DNA of 64,000 bases from contig JAPFBL010001617.1 of the NCBI GenBank assembly GCA_026182355.1, positions 4,375,001-4,439,000 of the forward strand, in the 5' to 3' direction. Shown one piece after another: positions 24,479 to 33,862 of this stretch; position 1 is the stretch's first letter, and every line of letters begins with the position of its first letter. Made by a program: the position numbers and the translations under genes. This DNA comes from Hermatobates lingyangjiaoensis. Taxonomy: Eukaryota > Arthropoda > Insecta > Hemiptera > Hermatobatidae. The notes below the pieces were generated by a model. The model was not told where the DNA came from. It searched no databases and worked only from the letters and a program-made list of their open reading frames with translations.

Positions 24479-25013
24479 CAGTGGCGTAGCGGCTATTTTT
24501 GCTGCCGTTAAACTTTCAAAATTTCAGAAAGGTCTTAAAATATTTATTTTCATGGAATTACAATCAAGGATCTAATTTTGACTGCTGTTCTAAAGGTCTA
24601 ATTAGGCTGCTAGTCCCAGACGTTCTCATTACAAGTAATCGTATACATAACAGTCATCAAGATTTTTCAAAACAAAACCATATAATACAAATCGTGAAAA
24701 TATTGTTCAATTAAATTAACTGTCTATGCAAACAAATAAACTTTTAACCATTTTAAAAAAAATAGTTTTGAAAAATTTAAAATACATTTAATTTTAATTT
24801 GTAAATAATACAGTTGAAAAATCCGTTTAAAAACAGTATTACGCGCATAAAACATAAAAACAATAACGATCTTAAAAACTTATTTGGGTATAAAATTTTA
24901 AGTTTTTTTGTTACCTTTTTATTTTCATTTTTTTCTATTTATACATCCTCAAAATGCCGCCCCCTGGCAGGTACCATCCGGGGCGAACCCCCCCTCCCCT
25001 TACTACGCCACTG
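24479..25013. mobile_element. 535-bp non-autonomous DNA transposon with CAGTGGCGTAG termini
   Basis: The left end is CAGTGGCGTAGCGGC (24479) and the right end, reverse complemented, is CAGTGGCGTAGTAAGGGG, so at least 11 terminal bases are perfectly inverted. The right subterminal region is G+C-rich (GGGGGCGGCA and CCCCGGATGG on the minus strand), the interior very A+T-rich. Termini beginning CAGTGGCGTAG are common on short elements in arthropods and are usually assigned to hAT. Flanks AGGACTTC and AGGAAAAA share only the first four bases, so an 8-bp duplication is at best decayed. No transposase is encoded. Confidence 0.75.
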
Positions 25014-25665
25014 AGGAAAAACTTAATACGATCGATATTTCAAACAACAGAACAGTTCATCATCATGATATCATAAAGAAAGAAAACAAAAAAAAATACT
25101 GAAACAAAAGAGAAGTATTCAGGCCGGAAAATCATGACTGACTTGAATCGTTACTTCTGATGGGATTGCCTATTGTTCCAAAAATGTAAAGAACTATAAA
25201 GCAGGCAACCACCCTCTGACAGATCATCAGTCGGATTCTCACTTGTTCTCAAATAAGAATTCGCTTCTTCAGTAGACTTCCCGTTGGTGCAGTAGATTTT
25301 CAAGCGGTAGTTCTTGATTTTTTATCTAGTCAACAGTTAGCAAAGGCCAATATTTGTAAAGACCCTAGTTGGGTATATCAACTCTTCTAAATAATTAAAA
25401 ACTTGTTGAGTAACGCCTGGAAGCTACCATGAAAATAATTAAACAAACAAAAGATAATACGGCGCAGTTTGATACGTTATGTTTATAATAGTAAAGCATA
25501 TAAAAGTGGCGTTGTATTAAAAATATTTAAAATTTAAATATTTATTGAGTTATGTTTATTAATTTTATTGTCTATTAATACTAGTGCAATTTTATATTGT
25601 TCAATGAAATTTGCTATTTTAGTTATTCCAAGTTTAAGTATGACGGATTTGTGAAACCTGGAAAG
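25014..25665. other. A+T-rich unannotated stretch
   Basis: Between the TIR element and the Gypsy fragment nothing is recognisable; 25200-25290 is somewhat richer in G+C without motifs. Confidence 0.5.
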
Positions 25666-25945
25666 TTATATTAATATTTGCATTCCTAAACACTTAAAAT
25701 ATTGCACATTGCTACTGAACACCACGATATCATCGATATAGTTCTGTATGCTGCTCCCACCAAGACCTTTCACCACCCCATCCATCATCTGTTGGAACGT
25801 GAGCGGTGCATTCCGTAACCCAAAGGGCATGCGCTCGGGATTTCTACGAGGCTTCACATACACCGGCTTTTCTTCCAGAAGCGGAATTCGATGCTCCACT
25901 CTGCTGGTGCAGGTCAGCAGTTCACCTTCTACATTACATACTCCA
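25666..25945 (-). pseudogene. Gypsy reverse transcriptase remnant
   Basis: The frame reads HRIPLLEEKPVYVKPRRNPE, the usual start of Gypsy RT, directly followed by RMPFGLRNAPLTFQQMMDGV and then SSIQNYIDDIVVFSSN. MPFGLRNAPLTFQ is the conserved motif before the active site, and YIDD (about 25729-25740) is the catalytic box. The section between RNPE and MPFGL, which normally holds the fingers and the first catalytic Asp (LDL-GYHQ), about 80-100 residues, is missing. The gene could not work even if the frame were open. The frame runs out into non-homologous sequence after VVFSSN. Confidence 0.9.
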
Positions 25946-26020
25946 TCGGCGCGATAAGCTGCTTAGCTTTCCTGCTCCAACCATCCCATGCATCATCTGT
26001 TAGGGAATGTGCTCCCATAG

Positions 26021-26380
26021 TCAATTGCTCCACCTCATCCCGTTGTGGTCACGATGTCCTCCTTCCCCGGTGCGACTTCCACCCGAGCTAATGCTCCAAA
26101 ATACGAGCCGTATGCGCCATACTCCGTTCGGTTTAATAACGCACTTTTCTTCACCACACAGCACGTCCACTATCATCCCGTAATCCGATGAACACAATTC
26201 CCCAATATGTACATTCATTAGCTTGTCTATCCCCAACAGGGGCCTGATGTTCAAGGACCCCTCTGTCAAGTGATAAGCTATCATGTGACAAGTCTTCTTG
26301 CTAGCCACCGTCATATGCCGGCAGCGGCATGGTCTGACGCCGTCCACTAGATTCAGCCTGTGTTTAATGTTTCTAAAATT
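26021..26380 (-). pseudogene. Gypsy pol region upstream of the RT
   Basis: The open frame contains GSLNIRPLLGIDKLMNVHIG and KPNGVWRIRLVF, resembling the region between protease and RT of Gypsy-type pol, where protease ends are followed by a linker. I cannot see the protease DTG or DSG triad. The apparent start of the longest frame lies in the (TA)n tract, read as repeating YI, and is not a real start. The frame closes at 26021; the RT follows in a shifted frame. Confidence 0.5.
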
Positions 26381-26490
26381 GAAGGATTCCATATATATAT
26401 ATATATATATATATAAAGATTTCTCATAAACCATGAAATAACAATTAATGATCAAACCACAATAAGAAATGGGAAAACAAGACTAAGATC

Positions 26491-26519
26491 TTTCAACCGT
26501 AACAAGCGGTCTTCGTCAG
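26491..26519 (-). ncRNA. Hammerhead-like core, site 4 (left arm)
   Basis: Minus strand: CTGACGA, then A, then helix GACCG/CGGTT around CTTGTTA (one G-T pair at the base), then GAAA. It is the mirror copy of site 5. Confidence 0.5.
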
Positions 26520-26900
26520 AGTCAAACACCCAACTGAAACACTAGATGCAGAAAAAATCTGGGAGGGGTTGAGAAGAGTGGGCGGGAAGAGTGGTATTTT
26601 AAAAGGGTGAAAGCGCAGGAAAGGACTAATGTCAAGAAAGGGATGTTTGGGGAAACAAAGGAGTACAGTAAGAAAGAGTAAAAAATTATCCGCTAGCTGT
26701 CAACCCTCTTAGAAGAGGCTATTGCCCTCGTAACGAAAGTATCAGGTTTCAAGAGACCGTTACTAATGTTTATAATATTTGATCTATTAAATTTAATTAG
26801 GGACGATTCAATAATATTTCAATACCACTCTTCCCTCCCACTCTTCTCAACCCCTTACCAGATGTTTTCTGCATCTAGTGTTTCAGTTGGTTGTTTGACT

Positions 26901-26929
26901 CTGACGAAGACCGCTTGTTACGGTTGAAA
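26901..26929 (+). ncRNA. Hammerhead-like core, site 5 (right arm)
   Basis: Plus strand: CTGACGA, A, GACCG, CTTGTTA, CGGTT, GAAA. It is identical to site 4 over the whole core although the surrounding arms have diverged at several positions, which would fit constraint or recent gene conversion. Confidence 0.5.
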
Positions 26930-27043
26930 GATCTTAGTCTTGTTTTCCCTTTTCATATTGTGGTTTGATCATTGATATATATATTATTTCTTTAAAAAAA
27001 AAAAATAAACACAACATAGAACTAAAAGTTACTATAATACATA

Positions 27044-27066
27044 TTTCAAACAACCGTTCGTAGTCA
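27044..27066 (-). ncRNA. Worn hammerhead-like core, site 6
   Basis: Minus strand: CTGACTA, then C, then helix GAAC/GTTT around GGTT, then GAAA. The first box has G8 replaced by T, so a catalytic RNA is unlikely, but the helix is again paired with a different sequence. Followed at 27130-27150 by short (TA)-rich sequence. Confidence 0.4.
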
Positions 27067-27263
27067 GGAGGGGACTAGGAGGTAATATGAAGAGAAGCAG
27101 ACTTTCCATGTGAACGACTGTTAAGAATCAATATATGTATATGCATATAAAGGCAAACATAAAACAGTCCATCAAAATAACACATCAAATTACATAGACG
27201 AAACTGACACAATAGACCTCTACAATATAACATCCACCAGGCATCTAGAAGGCTATTTTTACC

Positions 27264-27285
27264 CTGATGAGGACGGCTGTCAAAA
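27264..27285 (+). ncRNA. Worn hammerhead-like core, site 7
   Basis: Plus strand: CTGATGA, then G, then helix GAC/GTC around GGCT, then AAAA in place of GAAA. Flanks (ATGTGTTTTGTCACTTTATA after the core) resemble the segment following the core at the other sites. The orientation is opposite to site 6. Confidence 0.4.
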
Positions 27286-27319
27286 TATAAATGTGTTTTG
27301 TCACTTTATATATGCATTA

Positions 27320-30300
27320 TTCCAGTTCAACGTTTCTGTTAAAATCAAGTGGGAGTATTCTGAAAAACTCTTTTCGCGATAAAGTTGTTTATAAAATAAA
27401 CAACTTTTCTAATTCCACAGTGGAAATAAATTTAAATTAAATCAGTGTCTGCAAATATTATGAAAAGAAAAAAACATTTTTTAAAGGTAAAATGCACGGC
27501 AGTTGGAAAGGATAGCAATGGTTCGTCGGGTTGAGAGACAGGATCTGGAGCAACTTATGAGCGGAATTGGATGAATAATTTAAATATTTGTTAGGAGGAG
27601 AGGGTTAGGAGAAGCAGCTGGGCCCACACTTACCAGGCCTTGCTTCTGACGTGGCCCAGCCCGCACCCACTCACTAACCCATCCAAGAAACCGAGTCGTA
27701 CTCACTGCTTACAGTAGATATCACTTGTCAACAACTTATGAGCCTCAGTTTTTAGGTAAACTGAAAATTTAAACATCTAAGAAACTTTTGTCTGGCATTT
27801 AGTGATATTTTTATTGATATCAAGTAACTTTTGTTACTTACAATACACATACAAACATTGTACAAATGTTGCACTAGAGTACAAGTGTGTACTAGAGTAC
27901 ACAATTCAATATGTACTCTAGTAAAAATAGAGTTCACATTGAAAATAAATGTTTACTACATAAATAGTGAAGCCAAATAATAGATCAAGCGTCCACTACG
28001 TGAATACAGTCTTCTGATCGGACAAATGTGAGTAATTGCTTCGCATCATCCAGTTAAAGAGAGCATAGGATGCCTTTATGGAACTCAGTTATTGCTCATG
28101 AGTACAATACAATTACAACAGGGGAGTTTGAAAGAAAAATCTTTTCTTTTTAACTCTAAATGTTCCTATGATCCATAAGAATTACCTACCTCTAGAAAGT
28201 GTAATTCACACACAATAAATAACCCATCTAAGTTAAACCGATAAAGACAAATTCTCAAACTAATTTTAAAAGACTTGAAATTGTAAAAAATGTTCGAAAG
28301 AATTCAGTCGAGAGGTTGGCTCCAGTTATCGCTCGCCGTTACTTCCTGCAGCTGAAACCAGCTAGCCGCAAGATAACGGAGAATACTTCCAACCCAGCAG
28401 GCAAGAATAATTAAAACCAACAGTTGTAAGCATTGAGCTGTTCTGTTAAAACAATGCCTTGTCTCCTCCCTCCTATCTCCCTGTGGCAAGAGCATCTTAT
28501 AACCTTTCACTATCATGTTCTCAAACATGTTACAAAATAACACACATAGTTATTTTCACAAACTTTCACTTTTTCAATGACAAATGATAGCTTCATCATT
28601 ATTCAAAAGCAAACATCTCGGATTCTCTGAAATTCTGGAAACAAATACTGAAACAGATGAAATTCTTCCCGCATATTTTTCCACATAACACTGCAATATC
28701 TATTTAATATTATCTCAATTAACTATTTTTTTAGTTCATACCGTTGACACTTTCACTAGGACCGTGATTTACACATGTGCCCAATTTCACACAGCTAAAA
28801 ATTATGTTTCAATTCAAGAATCGACGAATACCTGAATGACTTTTTAAAATCTAGTCAAAATTATGGAATTCAAAAAGTTTACCTTTAATACATCTCAACT
28901 AGTTTTCTTTCTTCTTTAGAAGTAATTGAATATAAATAGAGTAAATAATATTAAAAATATATAATATAGTAAATAAAAATAGTAGTATTTTATATAATAT
29001 ATTATAAAAATAGTAAACATATTAAATAACGCTTTTGAATATTAAAAAGTATGTAATATTTGCCTTTAATACTAATAATACTATTAAATCAATGTTTTGC
29101 TCTTACAATATTGCTACATTGAGTCCATGCTTATAGTACACATAGAATCAGGGTAGAGATGGACACAGTATGACGCATGTCTCTGCTATAAGTAATATTA
29201 GGATATTGTTCGTCTGAACCATGTCTACAGTGTTCGTAATAAAATATTACGATCTAAGAGTCCACGTCTATTATGTCCATACAAACAGGGTATTGCCATA
29301 CTGAATCCATGTCCATAATATAGGATCAGAATATTCTACCCTGTGTCCAGGTATATGTTATTTCAGAACAAAGAAATGCAGTCAGTCATGTATGAGTCAT
29401 ACAACAAAGACAAAGAAAGCCTTGAATTAAATATAAATAGCATTCTTCTGATAGCAGAAACAATGTCACAAATTAAAGGTACTTCCCACTGAACACATCT
29501 CTGGTTCATATTATTAAATTCTCTCTTAAAATTCCATATTAAAATTACCAGTTGAAAAAATTACAGTGATGAAAAGCATTACTGCACTTACTACATTTAG
29601 ATGATACAAGAGCAATGACTCACGCTTCAGTACTTCTTTGTCGAACGGCAGCAGGAGGGAGGAGTAATAGTCAGTAATCATTCAAAGGTAATAATTATTC
29701 AAATGCAATGATTACTAATACTCATTAATACACGAAACTGATTTGTTTCCTAACAAGTATTTAAGATAAAACCACTTGTCATAGTTATAATTGTGTCATG
29801 CACACAGAGAATTTGAAAGAACTGATTTAACTATTTGTACAGTGATCTCAAGTTGTATTTTGGTGTTCACAAATATGCTTTAATTATTAGAATTTAAATA
29901 AAAAATGCTAAAAAAAAATATCAACTTCTATTCATTCTCAAGGATTTTTATTTATTAGCTGGACTGAATATGATAGCTAAAAATATTTTTTCAAACATCA
30001 AAACCACTTCCAGTAAAAGTAAAATCTGAAATGCATTTGAATATGGGTAGGTTACGGTACTTCCCGCGAGGAGAACAATGCCAGCTATAACCTTGTGATA
30101 CCACACAAACAGCTTGAGTCTGCAATGGGAGTCCCCCAAATGATAGATACTCAAAATTACAATTATTATGATCTTGTTTAAAAATATAATTAATAAGTAT
30201 AAATGTGATAATCGGAGGCGAAACAATATTACATCAAATGAAATAAAACCAATGAATTAAGTCTATGTCCTACAGGAAATACTATCCTATAATTGCCAAA

Positions 30301-30639
30301 GAGAGTCAGTGGAATTTAATATCCTCTATTCATTATTTCAAAAATAATTAAAGGATTTAATTTACAATACAGGTATCACATGTGACACACAAGAGTTTAC
30401 ATAGTAAACTATTAAGTAAATTCAATTTTACTGCCATTACTTTTCAGTACTGTTACAGTTTACAATTTTTTAATTAGTATAAATAACAATTAAAATTATT
30501 AGAGTTTGTTTATTATTTTTCTAGCTGCGTATTTTAAACAAAATTAAAAAGAGGCACAAAACTTTGGATGGTAAGGAAAACATGGAATGAGGCTGCTTTC
30601 ATGTCCAGGATTCCTTGCAGTTGCGCAAGATATGCACAC
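27320..30639. other. A+T-rich stretch with one larger G+C-rich island
   Basis: The island at about 27490-27715 contains CTGGGCCCACACTTACCAGG and CCCAGCCCGCACCCACTC, with no coding motif. ACTAGAGTAC repeats at 27872-27902. 29100-29350 has recurring GTCCATG-like words at irregular spacing, possibly a worn tandem repeat. A minus-strand frame at 28304-28543 is motif-free apart from a hydrophobic run. No gene is supported. Confidence 0.45.
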
Positions 30640-30763
30640 GCGCGGCGTGCTCGTACCTTTTATTTTGAGCTCTCAGGTCGAGTGCAGTTTCTCTATTAGA
30701 ATTTGACCTCGTATCTCGAAAAACTCGTTTGTAGATTCACTCGTACGTCGAGGTACCAATGTA
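30640..30763 (-). mobile_element. Mariner/Tc1-like terminal repeat fragment
   Basis: Read on the minus strand from 30763 the sequence is TACATTGGTACCTCGACGTA then CGAGTGAATC, followed by CGAGTTTTTCGAGATACGAG. Ends of the form TACAGTGGTACCTCGAC with repeated TCGTA/CTCG words are typical of mariner-like MITEs, with TA as the target. Only one end is seen, so the other is lost or too diverged. Confidence 0.55.
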
Positions 30764-30870
30764 TAAATAAATAGTTCAAATTTGGTAACTGTAATGTTCC
30801 CCGGGTACATCATCCTGAAGAAAACAAAAGTTTCTAGCCAATAAAATTGTATTCCATCAATAACCCTCAT

Positions 30871-30886
30871 AGGTTAGGTTAGGCTA
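30871..30886. repeat. Short TTAGG-type run
   Basis: AGGTTAGGTTAGG is about two and a half units of the arthropod telomeric repeat. The run is too short to mean a telomeric origin; it could be chance or a junction of double-strand-break repair. Confidence 0.3.
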
Positions 30887-30974
30887 CAGTGGCAGTCCCA
30901 CAAGAGAACACACATAGGCTGAACATTGTACTTTTATGATACCACGCAATGAACATTTTATATATATTGGGAGT

Positions 30975-31197
30975 CCTGGATTTTACCTAACTCAAATTTA
31001 TTTAGAGTACTGATCTTTAACGAGTACCTGACATCGTACAGGCTCGGGACCAACTGCTCAACGTCCTCTCTCCGAGGGAAGAAGTGCTCAGATTTATTTA
31101 CGTCCCTCGTGAATAAATAGAGGACCAGATTGGATACTGAACCCCGGTTCTACCAACCCAGAGGCGATCACATTACACTGGGCTAACCTGGCCCCCA
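30975..31197 (-). mobile_element. tRNA-derived SINE
   Basis: On the minus strand GGGGGCCAGGTTAGCCCAGT starts the unit. TTAGCCCAGTGTAATG fits a Pol III A box, and GGGTTCAGTATCC about 40 bases further fits a B box. A tRNA-unrelated body follows (CTATTTATTCACGAGGGACG, CAGGTACTCGTTAAAGATCA) and the copy ends in A+T-rich sequence near 30975. It would be transcribed by RNA polymerase III and moved by a LINE in trans. No clear target duplication. Confidence 0.6.
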
Positions 31198-31752
31198 ATA
31201 GCCGTCATAAGCTTTTTGCAACTAGTAAAAACAAGTGAATAACCCCTTCACAATATAGTACTTTGAAAAAATTGTCCATGAAATAAACATAACGTGGATA
31301 ATTGGTATTGGGAGTATGATTTCGCCACCTTTAATGCTAAGGTCCATGGCAAACAGCAGATGTCAATCAAATCAGCAGATGTCAATAGATGTCAATCAGC
31401 AAACAATAGATGTAATACAAAGATTTATTTTAATGAAGCCACTACATTTTTACTAATCATAATGAGACTGAAATTGGAATGATTCTTTAGAATAACTGGC
31501 GAACCCTTGGAAGAGTTGACGCTTGCATGTTAACTGGCCATAAGTATCACTAACCGGACAAAACAAGAAAAAGAAAATTTAATTGTCAATAATAAAATAA
31601 GATATGAAACCATAACTAAGTTAATTTGTAATACTCATTAATCAATAGAATTACTAAATTTAATGACATAAATTACGCACATGATCTAAGTTCAAGTTTG
31701 TTTTTAAAATTATTCATTTTTAACCTCTAATGTAGTAGTTTATTATATATTT
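31198..31752. other. A+T-rich unannotated stretch
   Basis: A minor local duplication of AGATGTCAAT occurs at about 31360-31410. Nothing else is recognised. Confidence 0.5.
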
Positions 31753-31960
31753 GTTACATTTATATATAATAAATTTTCACTACTGTCATCGGCGTGCAGG
31801 CAAGCCAGTGGGCTTCCCCTGGCTCCATGCCTTTAGTTTATTACCAGCGTTTATATTACGCAAATATTGAATTAAAAAAAATTTTTTTTGTTTCATTTAT
31901 ACATAATACATTTGCACTACTGTCATCGGCGAGCATGCAAGACACTTGCTACTCTGGCTC
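31753..31960 (+). repeat. Direct repeat with a period of about 136 bp
   Basis: The words ACATTTATATATAATAAATT and CACTACTGTCATCGGCG, then a GCAGGCAAG-like block at 31756-31815, recur as CATTTATACATAATACATTT, CACTACTGTCATCGGCG and GCATGCAAG at 31892-31943. The second unit diverges after TCTGGCTC. This looks like a two-copy tandem duplication or two copies of a short element. Confidence 0.6.
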
Positions 31961-33586
31961 TAATTTTGGGAATATAGTGATAATTTTCTTTTATTCAACA
32001 TTATTTGGGTAATAAATAATATATGGTATATCTAATTTCAGGTCTCCACGGAAAATAAGTGAACAAATAAACTCACGAACTTTATATATAGAGATTTAAT
32101 TCACACAGGAGGTCCAGTTTGGCTTAAGCTTGCTTGGCACTCTAATCCAGTACTTTTTTTTATAAAGTTAAGATAATTTTGTGCATGCCGTTCCTGGCAA
32201 AGAACGTAATGTTGTAGTCCACGAATTTTTCAAATACTCGTTAATATATCCCTCCGCTAATATACTTGAGTTAAGGTACAATTTAGAACTCCGAGTGTAG
32301 AATGTCTGAAGTTGTGTGGTATCAAAAGGGTCTAATGGACAATGGGTGTTCTCGTGTGCACAGCACCCCTCACCTAACTAACATAATACAAGATATTAAC
32401 AAGGTTATGCAATGGTCCAACATGTAAAACAAGCTTATATTTTGAACACTGCAAAGGTAATACACAAAATGAGCTTGCACATTAATTTTATTCATTTCAA
32501 ATTTCTGACACTGACTAACTATTCATTTATTAATGACACCAATATAGTAAGGCAAAATAAATCTAGCTTACAAAGTAAGGAGATTAGCATTAAATTAATA
32601 CTTAATTGACTATCTTAAACAGTTTTAGTACACATAAATCAATAAACTTAATCCTAGGATGATTCAATATATTAACTATTCTTTAATAAAAGCAGCAAAG
32701 GTTTAAACCGATTGTAATATACAGAAATAAGATTTCAACAAATATAATATAAAGAAGTAAATCTAGAACATGGAGCAGTACGTCATTTAATGACGGACCA
32801 TGACTTTAATAGCTGGACTAAAATAGGTTGGCTGGGAGTAACGGAATTAACGACAAAAAAGATAAACTAAACCATAATATCTCTTATAAACATAAACCAA
32901 CTAAGAGTGGAAAGGGAAACAGAACCATATTGATGAAGGAAGGCTCAAGAAGGCTGGATATCTACAAGTGGGCAGAAGGGAAAATAATTTCGCTCTGGAT
33001 AGATCAAACAATACCCCTAATGCAACAGACATATCTCATTCAATTCCAGAGAAATTAATTAGGAGTACTTGCTTTCGCAATAGCTTCTGAAAGAACAACA
33101 CAGTAGCCCTTTCTTGTTTTATACACTTCCTCTTCCAAACAAACCAATTAAAACTGTATGCATTTTTTTTTTAGGGAAAGTAGAAGATCCTTTCTGAAGC
33201 TTGGTCGGAAATAAAACTAATTTGAGCAAGGTAAATTAATTAGCCCGAATACTATGGAGACCTAGTGTTTGACTCAGAAGCCTCGCAAGGTGTAAGTGTC
33301 CCCAGCCTCAGTCAACCTAACAGCTAACGCAGTCATCTCCCATGAATTCACTTCTTCTCTTCACTAGAAGTCAATAAAATCCCTTCTAACATCTTTCCCT
33401 TATTATGCGCCTTGACATTCTTACAATTTTCCTGGACATGTTTAATTCATATCGCACAAATAAAATGAGAATTATTTTTACTCAAAGGAGGGTAATATAA
33501 CCACTTATATCAGAAAGTAATTGAGGTAATTATTTTTTACCTATCAAATGAATTAATTCATTATTTATTGTAGAAATTACATGATT
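31961..33586. other. A+T-rich unannotated stretch
   Basis: A plus-strand frame at 32828-33058 is short and motif-free. A G+C-richer spot at about 33245-33350 has no recognisable content. Confidence 0.5.
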
Positions 33587-33587
33587 G

Positions 33588-33670
33588 GGGTGTTGTGTGA
33601 TCTAATGATTAACGTGGTTGCCATTAGTACTATACACTAGGAGTTCAAATATTATAATGACACTATGTTC
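33588..33670 (+). mobile_element. Possible tRNA-like SINE head
   Basis: GTGTGATCTAATGATTAACG resembles an A box region, and AGGAGTTCAAATATT about 40 bases on resembles a B box. The pattern is that of a tRNA head with several mismatches to both consensus boxes. No poly(A) or second copy is seen, so this is tentative. Confidence 0.3.
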
Positions 33671-33862
33671 CTAGATTACAACTAAAAAAGAAAAAAAATG
33701 TGCATGAGAGGATAAAACCGTAGACCCCAAGTTTGTGTGAACTGTCAGATACTGCTTATGACTGACTACTACTCTAATAAACTGGAGTAAGGCAAAATTA
33801 AGGACCTCCATAAAATTACATTAATAATTGTACTTCTTAATACTCGGACCAGAACATAAATA

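Larger units (their letters stand above)
25666..26380 (-). mobile_element. Ty3/Gypsy LTR retrotransposon pol fragment (internally deleted)
   Basis: On the minus strand a pre-RT segment is followed by RT pieces in several frames. No LTRs, primer-binding site, RNase H or integrase are visible. The fragment abuts the (TA)n tract and inverted module pair at 26385, suggesting a later insertion or rearrangement at that end. Confidence 0.85.
26385..26990. mobile_element. Inverted pair of hammerhead-like modules (foldback element, probable PLE ends)
   Basis: Arms at about 26450-26602 and 26820-26975 are inverted copies of each other with only scattered differences. Shared words are AAGACTAAGATCTTTCAACC, AACTGAAACACTAGATGCAG and GGGGTTGAGAAGAGTGGG. 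Both arms end outward in (TA)n (26391-26416 and 26976-26986). The 220-bp spacer has TTAGAAGAGGCTATTGCCCT and other unmatched sequence. The arms carry the same core as at 19.7-20.1 kb, pointing outward. Inverted and direct terminal repeats both occur in Penelope-like elements; a foldback DNA element is the alternative. Confidence 0.7.

Noticed and set aside
26381..26455. N-terminal extension of the Gypsy frame (YIYIYIYM)
   Set aside because: It lies in the (TA)n tract and outer arm of the inverted module pair, not in Gypsy pol.
28304..28543. 79-codon minus-strand frame with a hydrophobic segment
   Set aside because: A single possible membrane segment is the only feature; length is at chance level and no splice context is convincing.
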